Shown piece after piece: positions 21,552 to 32,683 of a stretch of DNA of 64,000 nt. The DNA comes from Alkalilimnicola sp. S0819 (GTDB lineage Bacteria; Pseudomonadota; Gammaproteobacteria; Nitrococcales; WHIW01), in the NCBI RefSeq assembly GCF_009295635.1, contig NZ_WHIW01000007.1:88106-152105 (forward strand). The letters run 5' to 3'. A program made the translations under genes and the position numbers. Positions within the stretch are counted from its first letter, which is position 1, and every line of letters begins with the position of its first letter. The notes beneath the pieces are model-generated. The model had not been told where the DNA came from. It saw nothing but the letters and a program-made list of their open reading frames with translations, and did no database searches.

Positions 21552-21677
21552 GATTTTGGCTCCAGGGATTCGTAGGGGACGTTATTGTTGGTGGTAGTTT
21601 TGTTGAGCAGCAGGCTTCTGTCGATAAACGTATGCGTGCGGCGTGCTGCCAGCCCGCGTTGGTGCCATGACAGACGC

Positions 21678-21701
21678 TAAAAAGCCGCCCCGAAGGGCGG
21701 C
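21678..21701 (-). terminator. rho-independent terminator of the pnt operon
   Basis: On the minus strand GCCGCCC-TTCG-GGGCGGC is followed by TTTTT, 28 bases beyond the pntB stop. Confidence 0.88.
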
Positions 21702-21729
21702 CTCTCAATGCTCCGGAGCCCGGCCGGCC

Positions 21730-23156
<1,427 letters not shown>

Positions 23157-23160
<4 letters not shown>

Positions 23161-23461
23161 GCTTCACCCCCTTCTTCCTTCTTGCTGGGTTTGAACATTT
23201 CCAGCATGCGTTCGGTGACCACGTAGCCGCCGGCGGCATTGCCCGCGGCCAGGATCACGGCGATGAAGCCGACCACTTGCTCCGCGACACCCTCGGCGTG
23301 CCCCAGGGCCACCATGGCGCCCACCAGCACGATGCCGTGGACGAAGTTGGAGCCGGACATCAGCGGGGTGTGCAGGATGACCGGCACCTTGGCAATCACC
23401 TCGTAGCCGGTGAAGGCCGCGAGCATGAAGATATACAGCGCGGTGTAACCTTCGATGAGCA

Positions 23462-23462
<1 letters not shown>
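23157..23462 (-). CDS. pntAB: NAD(P) transhydrogenase subunit alpha part 2 (membrane part)
   Basis: A 101-residue membrane protein with three hydrophobic segments, including TGYEVIAKVPVILHTPLMSGSN, the conserved signature of the C-terminal part of PntA. Its separation from the dI domain is the split arrangement found in many bacteria, unlike the fused E. coli PntA. Its ATG overlaps the pntAA stop by one base (TAATG), and its own stop overlaps pntB. Confidence 0.93.
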
Positions 23463-24592
<1,130 letters not shown>

Positions 24593-24764
24593 AATCTGCT
24601 CTCCGTCTTTTACACGGTTCGTTATGGCCGCGGCCTGGGGCCGCGGTGAACCGGCAAGTCGCCCTGCCGGCTCGGGTTTGTGGCGGGAGCGCGGCGTACA
24701 CAGGTCGGCGCGGACAACGCGGGGCGCGGGCCGCCGGGCCTGTGGAGACTGCGTATCCCCCTTG

Positions 24765-24781
24765 GCCGGAAAATTTCCGGC
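24765..24781. promoter_or_regulatory. 17-base palindrome in the pnt leader
   Basis: GCCGGAAAATTTCCGGC is a perfect inverted repeat around one base. Eight A residues follow on the plus strand, so on the pnt transcript a U-run precedes the hairpin. That is the wrong side for a terminator, and an operator or leader hairpin is more likely. Confidence 0.4.
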
Positions 24782-24823
24782 AAAAAAAACGCGGTCGGTA
24801 GCGTCCGGCCGCGCAGGCGCAAG

Positions 24824-24851
24824 ATACTAACGCATACGCTGTTGATTACAA
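24824..24851 (-). promoter_or_regulatory. candidate sigma-70 promoter of the pnt operon
   Basis: On the minus strand TTGTAA (24846-24851), a 16-base spacer and TAGTAT (24824-24829) lie in an AT-richer patch. Initiation here would give a leader of about 225 bases. Confidence 0.4.
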
Positions 24852-24892
24852 AGACTTGCGGCGGTGCGTCAGTGGGGGTGTATCGGCCTTTT

Positions 24893-24990
24893 CACCACAG
24901 AGGCACAGAGGGCACAAAGTTGCACAGAGGGTTTGAAGCCGTGCTCTATCCCCTTTCCAGCCCTGTCTTTCCTCTGTGCCCTCTGTGGTG
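24893..24990. repeat. long-armed inverted repeat (CACCACAGAGG type)
   Basis: Arm 24893-24911 (CACCACAGAGGCACAGAGG) pairs with 24971-24990 (CCTCTGTGCCCTCTGTGGTG) with one unpaired base, around a 59-base loop. It lies 26 bases past the dctM stop, so it may help end the ten-gene transcript or be a small mobile palindrome. Confidence 0.7.
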
Positions 24991-25015
24991 GCTTGCTCGC
25001 CCCCCGCGAAACGCC

Positions 25016-26275
25016 TTACAGCAACGCCGTGACGAACCCGGGATAGATCGCCAGCAACAGCACCACGATCACGGTCGACAACAAAAACGGCCAGATGGCC
25101 TTGAAGATGTCGCCGGGGCGCAGTTCCGCCAGTGAGGCGGCGATGAACAGCCCCGTGCCCACCGGCGGGGTGAGCAGCCCCAGCACCAGGGTGATGCAGA
25201 CCACCACGCCGAACTGATACTGGTCGATACCGTACACCCCGGTGGCGATGGGCAGCAGGATGGGCACGACGATGATCAGCGCGGCGATGGCGTCGATCAC
25301 GCAGCCGATGACCACCAGCATGACGATCACCAGCAGCATGAAGCTGATCGGGTTCGTGGCCACGGTCTGCATCCAGTCGGAGACCAGCTGCGGGACGTTC
25401 TCGAAGATGATCACCCAGCCGAACAGCTGCGCCGTGGCGATGAGCATGAGGATCATCGAGGCGTTGATGGCCGCCTTGTACAGCACCCGGCCGAACATAC
25501 GCAGCTTGAAGTCCTTGTAGAAGAACTGGCCGACGATCCAGGCCGCCAGCGCGGCGATGGCCGCTGATTCCGTGGCGGTGGCGAAGCCGCCGACGATGCT
25601 GCCGACGATCAGCAGCGGCACCAGCCCCGCGGGCAGGCCGTAGGCGATGGCCTGGCCGCGCTCGCGCCAGCTGCGTTTCTCGCCCCGGGGGTAGGGGTTG
25701 ATCAGGCCGAGAATGAACACCACCAGCAGAAAGCCCACGCCCATCATCAGCCCGGGGATGATGCCGGCGATGAACATATCACCGATGGGGACCTGGGCGA
25801 GCACGCCGTAGATGACGAACAGCATCGACGGCGGAATGATGGGCGAGAGTAGCCCGGCGGCGGCGGTGGTGGCCGCGGCATTGGCGCGCCGGTACCCGTT
25901 TCTCTCCATCTCGGGCACCATCACCTGGGTCATGATGGCGATCTGGGCCGCGGCCGAGCCGAGGATGGAGGCGAGCATCATGTTCGCCAGCAGGTTCACG
26001 TACATCAGCCCGCCGCGCAGGGTGCCGATGAAGGCCTGGGCGGCGTTCATCAGCCGCCGGGTAATGCCGCTCTCGTGCATGATCTCGCCCACCAGCATAA
26101 AGAGCGGTATGGCGAGCAGGCCGTAGCTCTCCAGGCCGGCGAACATCTGCTGGGCGTAGGAGAGCAGCAGCACCTCGTTGCCCGAGGCGTAGATATAGGC
26201 GATGGCGGTGAGTGCCAGCACGAAGGCGATGGGCAGGCCCAGCAGCAGCAGAAAGACGAAGATCGCGCCGATCAT
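25016..26275 (-). CDS. dctM: TRAP transporter large permease subunit (DctM)
   Basis: A 419-residue protein with about 12 membrane segments. It begins MIGAIFVFLLLLGLPIAFVLAL and contains the family sequence GLLSPIIPPSMLFVIYG and the second-half counterpart GLLTPPVGTGLF. ATG 26275 overlaps the end of dctQ, while the longer open frame upstream is a shadow of dctQ. It is the sodium-coupled channel part of a tripartite carboxylate transporter, and the last gene of the ten-gene operon that starts at 35714. Confidence 0.93.
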   Translation of the reverse strand: MIGAIFVFLLLLGLPIAFVLALTAIAYIYASGNEVLLLSYAQQMFAGLESYGLLAIPLFMLVGEIMHESGITRRLMNAAQAFIGTLRGGLMYVNLLANMMLASILGSAAAQIAIMTQVMVPEMERNGYRRANAAATTAAAGLLSPIIPPSMLFVIYGVLAQVPIGDMFIAGIIPGLMMGVGFLLVVFILGLINPYPRGEKRSWRERGQAIAYGLPAGLVPLLIVGSIVGGFATATESAAIAALAAWIVGQFFYKDFKLRMFGRVLYKAAINASMILMLIATAQLFGWVIIFENVPQLVSDWMQTVATNPISFMLLVIVMLVVIGCVIDAIAALIIVVPILLPIATGVYGIDQYQFGVVVCITLVLGLLTPPVGTGLFIAASLAELRPGDIFKAIWPFLLSTVIVVLLLAIYPGFVTALL

Positions 26276-26844
26276 TTCCGCGCCCCCAGGGTTTCGAGCA
26301 CATTGGCCAGGGCATGCACGGTGAAGGTGACGGCGAACACCGGCATGATCAGCCACAGCCAGACCTTCTTGATGCCCAGCGTGTTGGTGGGCTCGCCGTA
26401 GATGAACTGCCCCGTGCTCATGGCGAACTCGCCCGGGTCGAAGCCGGCCTGATAGAACTGGATGGGGCTGAACCAGATCCAGCACAGCCAGATGAAGAAC
26501 ACCCCGAAGCCGAACATCAGCAGATCGTTCACCCGGTTGATTACCCGGCGCGGGGTGCCGCGGAGCATGTCCAGCACCAGGGTGACGCTCACCAGGGAGC
26601 GCAGGTGCACGCTCAGCGAGCCCGCCACCAGGGCCGACCAGACCATGGCGTAGATGGCCAGCTCATCTACCCAGTACAGGGCGTAGCCCACGTAGCGGGT
26701 GAAGACGTTGAGCAGGATCAGCAGGGCGACGGCGGCGATCAGCAGCGCGGCGGCGACTTTCTCCACCGCGGCCAGCCGGAAACTCAGCGCATAGATCAGG
26801 CGCGGCAGGCCCGATGCGCGCTGGTGGCGAGGTGCTTCGGTCAT
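26272..26844 (-). CDS. dctQ: TRAP transporter small permease subunit (DctQ)
   Basis: A 190-residue membrane protein with four hydrophobic segments. YALYWVDELAIYAMVWSALVAGSL contains the conserved W..E segment of DctQ proteins. It joins DctM in the membrane and overlaps it by four bases (ATGA). Sixty-six bases separate it from the binding-protein gene. Confidence 0.9.
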   Translation of the reverse strand: MTEAPRHQRASGLPRLIYALSFRLAAVEKVAAALLIAAVALLILLNVFTRYVGYALYWVDELAIYAMVWSALVAGSLSVHLRSLVSVTLVLDMLRGTPRRVINRVNDLLMFGFGVFFIWLCWIWFSPIQFYQAGFDPGEFAMSTGQFIYGEPTNTLGIKKVWLWLIMPVFAVTFTVHALANVLETLGARK

Positions 26845-26910
26845 GGGTGTTACTCGGGCAGCGCCCGGCGCGCCTGCGGCGCACCGGGCGGGTCGTTACC
26901 GCGTGGCCTG

Positions 26911-27888
26911 CTACCGGTAGCTGGCGGCTTCCTGCTGCAGCGACTTCAGCGCCGGCGCTTTCTTGCTCCAGCTGTCGTACCACTGCTCGATGGCGTCGCC
27001 GAAGAATTCCGGCCCCACATCGACCACGGTCACGCCTTCACGCTCGCGCAACTCCTGGCTCCATTCCTTCTCCAGGCGGGCGTTGTCTTCCAGCAGCGAG
27101 ACCAGGTGCTCGCGGGTGAGCCGCTGTAGGGTCTGCTGCTCCTCGGCGGACATCTGCGCCCAGGTGCGCGGCGAGACCACGGCCACCATGGGGAACATCA
27201 TGTGGCGGGAGAGGATCACGTGGGGGGCCACGTCGGTGAACTTCTGCTTCACCATGTTCTCCACGTCCATCTCGATGGCGTCCACCTGGCCGTTGGCGAG
27301 CGCGTCATACACGGCCGGCAGCGGCATGGGGGTGGCGGCCACACCCAGCAGGTTGTGGAAGTCGCGGGTGGGGGCGAAGGGGGTGATGCGCACCTTCTTG
27401 CCGCGCAGATCGTCCACGCTGTCCACCTCGAAGGTGCTGTTCAGCTGGCGCAGGCCGGCCATGCCGTAGCCCAGGCCCTTGACGCCCACGCGACCCGGCA
27501 GTTCGTCGAGGATGGCGTAGGCGGCGTCACTCTGCAGCAGTTTCGCGGCCTGGTCGATGTCTTCCACCAGATAGGGGGCGAAGAACGCGCCCATATTGGG
27601 CACCCGGTTGGAGACCTCGGCCATGGTCATGAAAGCCATGTCCAGCGCGCCGGTCTGCAGTTGCTGCAGCATCTGCGCCTCGTTGCCCAGCTGGCCCGAG
27701 GGGAAGACGTTGATGGTGTACTTGCCGTCGGTGGCGGCTTCCAGGGATTCGCCCAGTTTCTTGGCTTCCACGGTCCAGCCATGGGGCGGCGGGGTGATCA
27801 GGCCCAGGCGCAGGTCCTTGGCTTGTACCGCCATGCTGCCCAGGGTCAGCGCGGCGGCGGTGAGGAGCGCGGTCAGTTTGTAGCTCAC
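26911..27888 (-). CDS. dctP: TRAP transporter substrate-binding protein (DctP family)
   Basis: A 325-residue periplasmic protein. The start is GTG 27888, chosen because AAGGAGG lies six bases upstream and a signal peptide (residues 1-23, ending SMAVQA) begins there; the open frame extends further upstream without support. Family features are NVFPSGQLGNEAQMLQQLQTG, the region RGKKVRITPFAP, whose Arg typically clamps the substrate carboxylate, and NGQVDAIEMDVE. It should bind an organic acid and deliver it to DctQM. It follows the SDR gene by 55 bases in the operon. Confidence 0.9.
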   Translation of the reverse strand: MSYKLTALLTAAALTLGSMAVQAKDLRLGLITPPPHGWTVEAKKLGESLEAATDGKYTINVFPSGQLGNEAQMLQQLQTGALDMAFMTMAEVSNRVPNMGAFFAPYLVEDIDQAAKLLQSDAAYAILDELPGRVGVKGLGYGMAGLRQLNSTFEVDSVDDLRGKKVRITPFAPTRDFHNLLGVAATPMPLPAVYDALANGQVDAIEMDVENMVKQKFTDVAPHVILSRHMMFPMVAVVSPRTWAQMSAEEQQTLQRLTREHLVSLLEDNARLEKEWSQELREREGVTVVDVGPEFFGDAIEQWYDSWSKKAPALKSLQQEAASYR

Positions 27889-27943
27889 GATGGCCTCCTT
27901 GGATAGGCGTTTTATCGTTTTTCCATGGGGGACTATAGCGAAC

Positions 27944-28717
27944 TCACAGGGCGGCGGTAAGTCCGCCGTCGATGGTGAGTACACTTCCGTTCATATAGGC
28001 GCCGGCGGCGGATGCCAGGTACAGCACCGCGCCCACCAGGTCCTGGGGCTTGCCCCAGCGCCCGGCGGGGGTGCGGCCCCGCACCCAGGCGACGAACTCG
28101 GCGTTCTCCAGCAGGGCGGCGTTGAAGTCGGTCTCGAAGTAGCCGGGGGCTATGGCGTTGGCGGTGATGCCGTCGCCGCCGAACTCCACCGCCAGCACCC
28201 GGGTGAGCGCTTCCAGCCCGCCCTTGGCGCTGCTGTAGGGGGCGAGCTGCGCCTTGCCCAACCGTCCGACAATGGAGGCGATATTGATGATCCGCCCATA
28301 GCCCCGGGGCTGCATGATGCGCGCCGCGGCCTGGGCGACCAGAAAGCAGCCGGTGAGGTCGGTGTCGATGATCCGCCGCCACTCGGCGGCGCTGTACGCC
28401 AGTACCGGCTTGCGCTGTTGGATGGCGGCGTTGTTGACCAGAATATCCAGGCCCCGTGCGCGGCCGATGGCGGCGACGGCTTCGCTCACGGCCTGTTCGT
28501 CGGCCACGTCGAAGGCGCTGGCGGAGACGCTCAGCCCTTCGCCGCGCAAGGTGTCCACCGCCTGCTCCAGGCCCTCGGGGCGGAGGTCGTTGAGCACCAC
28601 ATGGGCGCCGGCCCGGGCCAGGGCCCGGGCCATCTCCAGGCCGAAGCCGCGGGCCGCGCCGGTGACCAGCGCGGTGCGCTCGTCCAGCGCGAAAAGCCGC
28701 TGCAGTGCCGGGTGCAT
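27944..28717 (-). CDS. SDR family NAD(P)-dependent oxidoreductase
   Basis: A 257-residue classical short-chain dehydrogenase. It has cofactor motif TGAARGFGLEMA, NNAA near residue 93, and catalytic Ser and YSSAK in NIASIVGRLGKAQLAPYSSAK. The PG motif is AIAPGYFETDFN. It looks most like gluconate 5-dehydrogenase or 3-oxoacyl reductase-type SDRs, but in this operon it could dehydrogenate the cis-diol made by the Rieske dioxygenase, as BenD does. That role is inference. It lies three bases after the reductase gene. Confidence 0.85.
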   Translation of the reverse strand: MHPALQRLFALDERTALVTGAARGFGLEMARALARAGAHVVLNDLRPEGLEQAVDTLRGEGLSVSASAFDVADEQAVSEAVAAIGRARGLDILVNNAAIQQRKPVLAYSAAEWRRIIDTDLTGCFLVAQAAARIMQPRGYGRIINIASIVGRLGKAQLAPYSSAKGGLEALTRVLAVEFGGDGITANAIAPGYFETDFNAALLENAEFVAWVRGRTPAGRWGKPQDLVGAVLYLASAAGAYMNGSVLTIDGGLTAAL

Positions 28718-28720
28718 GGC

Positions 28721-29740
28721 TTAACTCCCCGAGGGCAGGAATTTCTCGGCGAACACCCGGTCAGCGGGCACGCCCCGCTCGGCCAGTGCCTGCTCGGCGG
28801 CCTCGATCATGGGCGGCGGGCCGCACAGGTAGGCGTCGGTGGCGGCGGCATCCGGCAGCGTGGTTTCGCTCAACAGATCGGTGACGAAGCCGGTGGGGCC
28901 GTCCCAGTGCTGGTCGCCGGTCACCACGATGCGGTGCAGCCGCACCCAGTCGCCATAGGCCTCGATGCGCTCGCGGCCGAACAGCTCCCCCGGCTGGTTG
29001 GCGCCGTAGAGCACGGTGACCTGCGGGCGCTCGTCCAGCTGCGCGAGCTCTTCGAGCATGCTCAGCATGGGGGCAAGCCCCGTGCCGCCGGCGATCATCA
29101 GCACCTGCCCCGCCCGGGGCTTGCGCAGGAAGAACTGGCCGTAGGGGCCCTGCAGCTGGATCTCGTCACCCACGGCGGCGCGATCACGCAGGTAATCGCT
29201 CATCGCGCCCTGCTCCAGCAGGCGGATGAAGAATTCCATCTTGCCCGGCTCGGCGCTGGGGTTGGCGAAGGAGTAGCTGCGCGCCTGCGCCGTGCCGGGA
29301 ATGGTGATGTTCATGTACTGCCCGGGCAGAAAGGCGGGCGGCTCCTCGGCGGTGCTGAGTTGCAGGCGCATCACCGCGTCGGCTACCGGCTCCAGGGCCT
29401 CCACCTTCGCCTGGAGGGTGGTGACTTCCTTGTTCAGCAGCGAGAGCGGATAGCCGAACGCCAGTACCAGATCCGATTGCGGCCGGAACTGGCAGGTAAG
29501 CACGTAGCCTTCCTCTTCCTGCTCCGGGGAGAGGGCCTCGTCGCTGATATCGCCGATATCGCCTTCGCCCTCATTGCAATGGGCCATGCAGACGCCGCAG
29601 GCTCCCTCCCGGCAGTCGGTTTCCAGCATAAGACCGCTGCGCAGGGCGGCGGTGTAGACGGTGTCGATGGCGGTGGCTTCGAAGCGCCGGGTGGCTCCGT
29701 CCTCGAAGACACAGGTGATGCGGTATTTGGGCAGGCCCAT
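28721..29740 (-). CDS. dioxygenase reductase component, BenC-like (2Fe-2S/FAD/NAD)
   Basis: A 339-residue three-domain protein. The N-terminal plant-type ferredoxin has cluster cysteines C43, C48, C51 and C83. An FAD domain (about 105-205) contains ARSYSFAN, and an NAD domain (about 210-335) contains MIAGGTGLAPMLSML and YLCGPPPMIEAAE. The order ferredoxin-FAD-NAD is that of benzoate and toluate dioxygenase reductases. It passes electrons from NADH to the Rieske oxygenase encoded two genes upstream. It sits between the ADH and SDR genes. Confidence 0.92.
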   Translation of the reverse strand: MGLPKYRITCVFEDGATRRFEATAIDTVYTAALRSGLMLETDCREGACGVCMAHCNEGEGDIGDISDEALSPEQEEEGYVLTCQFRPQSDLVLAFGYPLSLLNKEVTTLQAKVEALEPVADAVMRLQLSTAEEPPAFLPGQYMNITIPGTAQARSYSFANPSAEPGKMEFFIRLLEQGAMSDYLRDRAAVGDEIQLQGPYGQFFLRKPRAGQVLMIAGGTGLAPMLSMLEELAQLDERPQVTVLYGANQPGELFGRERIEAYGDWVRLHRIVVTGDQHWDGPTGFVTDLLSETTLPDAAATDAYLCGPPPMIEAAEQALAERGVPADRVFAEKFLPSGS

Positions 29741-29754
29741 GGCTGTTCCCCCGT

Positions 29755-30795
29755 TCAGTCATTCATGGCCAGCAGCGGTTTGACCGCCTCGCCGCGGATT
29801 ACCAGCTCGAAGGCCTCGTGGGCGTCTTTCAGCGGGATCACGTGGGAGACCAGTGGGTCCAGGTCCACCAGGCCGGCGTCGATCAGGTCCACGGCCTGCT
29901 GCCAGCTGCGCCAGATGCGCCGGCCGTGGATGTTGCGGATGGTCGGGCCGGTGCGCAGCCAGGTGGTCAGGTCCAGCTCCACCGGGTGGGAAGGCGCGCC
30001 GATCAGGCGATAGTCCCCGCCCCGGCGCAGGGAATCCAGCGAGGCCCGCAGGCCCGGCTCGGAGCCGCTGAACTCCATGGCCACGTCCACGCCCTCGCCC
30101 CGGGTCTGGGCCTTCGCCTCCTTGACCAGATCGCCGCCCTGGCCGGGGTTCACCAGCACGTCGGCGCCCATGCGCTCGGCGCTGGCGAGGCGCAGGGGAT
30201 TGAGATCGCAGGCGATGACCTTGCGCGCACCCAGAGCCTTGGCGGCCCCCACGGCCATCAGGCCGATGGGGCCGCAGCCGTTGATGAGTACGGTCTGGCC
30301 GGACACCCCGGTGCCCTCGTGGCAGGCGTGCACGGCGATGCCGAAGGGCTCCATCATGGCCGAGCGCTCGGCGGGGAAGCCCGCCGGGTTTTTCCAGGCG
30401 ATGCTGGCCGGCACCACCACGTAGTCGGCGAAGCCGCCGTCGATGTCGATGCCGGGGTAGGTCGTGCTGGCGCATAGATGGCGTTGGTCGAGCATGCAGG
30501 GGCGGCAGTGGCCGCAGGAGATGTGACTCTCCAGGCTGACCTGGTCGCCGACGGCAAAGCCGCTCACGCCCGCGCCCACGGTATCCACCACGCCGCAGAC
30601 CTCGTGGCCCATGACCCGGGGCAGCACCATGCGCCGCGCCATGCGCGGCGCCCAGTGGTAAATGTGCATATCGGTGCCGCAGACGCCGGCGAGCTTGACC
30701 TTGAGCCGCAGCTCGCCGGCGCCGGGATCCGGCACCGGGACTTCCCGCAGCTCCAGGCCATCGACCTGGGGCGCGGTCTTGCAGAGTGCGAGCAT
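29755..30795 (-). CDS. zinc-dependent alcohol dehydrogenase, threonine-dehydrogenase-like
   Basis: A 346-residue medium-chain dehydrogenase. The catalytic zinc ligands are in GVCGTDMHIYHW and GHEVCG, and the structural zinc site is CGHCRPCMLDQRHLC. The cofactor motif is INGCGPIGLMAVGAAKALGA. Several stretches (TDMHIYHW, GRRIWRSWQQAVDLI) resemble L-threonine 3-dehydrogenase, but the substrate here is unknown. Placed between the oxygenase subunits and the reductase, it probably oxidises an alcohol or diol in the same pathway. Confidence 0.88.
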   Translation of the reverse strand: MLALCKTAPQVDGLELREVPVPDPGAGELRLKVKLAGVCGTDMHIYHWAPRMARRMVLPRVMGHEVCGVVDTVGAGVSGFAVGDQVSLESHISCGHCRPCMLDQRHLCASTTYPGIDIDGGFADYVVVPASIAWKNPAGFPAERSAMMEPFGIAVHACHEGTGVSGQTVLINGCGPIGLMAVGAAKALGARKVIACDLNPLRLASAERMGADVLVNPGQGGDLVKEAKAQTRGEGVDVAMEFSGSEPGLRASLDSLRRGGDYRLIGAPSHPVELDLTTWLRTGPTIRNIHGRRIWRSWQQAVDLIDAGLVDLDPLVSHVIPLKDAHEAFELVIRGEAVKPLLAMND

Positions 30796-30805
30796 GCCAG
30801 TCTCC

Positions 30806-31303
30806 TCAGACGTTGTAGACGTCCACCGTGCCGTCGATGGTCTTCTCCAGCATGGTGACCTTCTTGACGGCGATCTTCAGTTCGCCGTCCACTCGGCGCA
30901 GTTTCATGTCGTACCACACCCCCCGCGGGGTCACGCCGGTGCGCGGGTCCATGGTGATGACACTCGCCTTGGCGCTGACGGTGACGTGTTCGCCGTCATC
31001 GGCCAGCACCCGTACGCTGCCCACGGTATGGCTGGTGGTGGGCAGCGGGGTGGAGGCGTAGGAGTCCCCCGAAGTGAAGCGGAATACCCGATCGGCAATG
31101 CCGCGATTGGGCAGGTAGATCAGGCTCAACTCCGTTTCCGGATCCTCGGTGAAGCTGTCCTCGTTGCGCCAGGCGGGCATCCAGAACAGGGCGTCTTCCG
31201 TGTACAGGTTCACCCAGTCCTGCCATTGCTTGCGGTCCATCAGATCGGCTTCCAGGGCCAGCAGGTCGTTCACGTCGGCCCACAGTTGCAATTTCTCACT
31301 CAT
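30806..31303 (-). CDS. aromatic-ring-hydroxylating dioxygenase beta subunit
   Basis: A 165-residue small subunit of the SnoaL/NTF2-like ring_hydroxyl_B family, with the cone fold. It contains EADLMDRKQWQDWVNLY near the N-terminus and a late HTVGSVRVLAD segment. It has no metal centre and pairs with the alpha subunit to form an alpha3-beta3 oxygenase in the benzoate class. The gap to the alpha gene is four bases. Confidence 0.9.
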   Translation of the reverse strand: MSEKLQLWADVNDLLALEADLMDRKQWQDWVNLYTEDALFWMPAWRNEDSFTEDPETELSLIYLPNRGIADRVFRFTSGDSYASTPLPTTSHTVGSVRVLADDGEHVTVSAKASVITMDPRTGVTPRGVWYDMKLRRVDGELKIAVKKVTMLEKTIDGTVDVYNV

Positions 31304-31307
31304 TGGT

Positions 31308-32660
31308 TCAGGCCCCTTTCTCGTCGCTGATCATCTGCTTCAACCACTTGCGGTAGAAGCTGTAATAGAGGGTTTCGAAGTCCCAGTCGCTGTTGCTGCT
31401 CACCGGCTTGATGCCCAGTTCCTGCGCCGGGCCGTCCGGGCCTTCCTGCATGCTGGACAGGCCGCGGGTGACGTCGGTCCAGCGGGACAATTCGCCGTGG
31501 GCGCCGATCTGGCAGTCTTCCAGCGCCGCCAGGTCATCGGGCGTGGCCATGCCGGTGACCATGTAGAAGTCCTCGAACTTGCGAATCCGCGCCGTGCGGC
31601 CTTCCTTGCTCTCGCCCTTGGGCGCGATGCAGTACACGGTCACCAGGGTTCGGTCCACGGACAGTGGGCGGAACACGCGGATCTGCGTGGAGGGCTGGTC
31701 CATGAGCAGCATATTGGGGAACAGGCACAGGTTGCGCCCGCGCTCCAGCATCCAGCGCACCTTGTCCTCGGAGAAGCGCTCCAGCAGCTTGTCGCGGTAC
31801 TGCCACAGCGGGCCCACTTCCGGGGTGGCGCGGCCGGCCCAGATCAACATGTGGCCGTTGTCCAGGTCGTAGCAGCCGGTGGGCACGATCCCGGCGATAC
31901 GCCCGGCCTCGGTCTTGGCGGTGCCCTCGCGGCCCTCGCGCTCCTCGCGCTGCATCACGGTGGCGGCGAACACCCGGTGCACGGTGCTCACGTGGTAACC
32001 GTCCACGCCGTTCTCGGCCTGCATCTTCCAGTTGCCGCGGATGATGTAGTCGGAGTGGCCGCCGATCACCTCGACGCCCTCGGGGGACTGGTCGGCGATC
32101 AGGTCGATGAAGGGCTTGGCTTCGCCCAGATGGTCCTCGAGCTCCGGCACATCGGCGTTGAGGCTGCCGAAGACGAAGCCCCGGTAGCTGCCCAGCTTGC
32201 CGATGGATTTCAGACTGCGCTCGGCCTTGTCGGCGCCTTCCGGCCAGCCGGTCTTCTCGTTCTTGATACGGGTACAGCGGCCCTGGGTGTTGAAGCACCA
32301 GCCGTGGAAGCGGCAGCGCAGGGTGGTGGCGTTGCCCTGACGGCGCTCGGTCAGCACCGCGCCGCGGTGAGCGCAGGCGTTGATGAAGCCGTTGAGCTTG
32401 CCTTCCTTGTCGCGGATCACCAGCACCGGCTGACGGCCGATGAAGGTGGAGTAGTAGTCACCCGTGTTGGGCACCTGGCTCTCATGGCACAGGAACACCC
32501 AGTCGTTCTCGAAGATCTGCTTCATCTCCCGCTCGAACAGGGCTTCGTCGGTGTAGATGCTGCGATCGACCCGGAAGATGCCGTCTTCCAGGCGGTTGTC
32601 CACCATGTCCTCGGGGCGCACGGACGGCTGCCCTGCAAGCGGCTTGGGGTTTGCACTCAT
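31308..32660 (-). CDS. aromatic-ring-hydroxylating dioxygenase alpha subunit (Rieske, BenA-like)
   Basis: A 450-residue oxygenase subunit. The Rieske cluster ligands are C96-x-H98 in ACAHRGA and C116-x2-H119 in CRFHGW. The mononuclear iron site appears as NGVDGYHVSTVH, giving His223 and His228 with bridging Asp220. The length and spacing match benzoate/toluate 1,2-dioxygenase large subunits. It should dihydroxylate an aromatic acid using O2 and electrons from the operon's reductase. The exact substrate cannot be read from the sequence. It is preceded by the TAXI-TRAP genes, which could import it. Confidence 0.92.
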   Translation of the reverse strand: MSANPKPLAGQPSVRPEDMVDNRLEDGIFRVDRSIYTDEALFEREMKQIFENDWVFLCHESQVPNTGDYYSTFIGRQPVLVIRDKEGKLNGFINACAHRGAVLTERRQGNATTLRCRFHGWCFNTQGRCTRIKNEKTGWPEGADKAERSLKSIGKLGSYRGFVFGSLNADVPELEDHLGEAKPFIDLIADQSPEGVEVIGGHSDYIIRGNWKMQAENGVDGYHVSTVHRVFAATVMQREEREGREGTAKTEAGRIAGIVPTGCYDLDNGHMLIWAGRATPEVGPLWQYRDKLLERFSEDKVRWMLERGRNLCLFPNMLLMDQPSTQIRVFRPLSVDRTLVTVYCIAPKGESKEGRTARIRKFEDFYMVTGMATPDDLAALEDCQIGAHGELSRWTDVTRGLSSMQEGPDGPAQELGIKPVSSNSDWDFETLYYSFYRKWLKQMISDEKGA

Positions 32661-32683
32661 GACGGTTCTCCTCTGGTAAAACG

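Larger units (their letters stand above)
24593..25015. other. 423-base intergenic region (pnt leader and dctM 3' flank)
   Basis: No gene is seen. It contains the putative pnt promoter, a perfect palindrome next to a poly-A/T tract, and an inverted repeat with long arms close to dctM. Confidence 0.6.
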
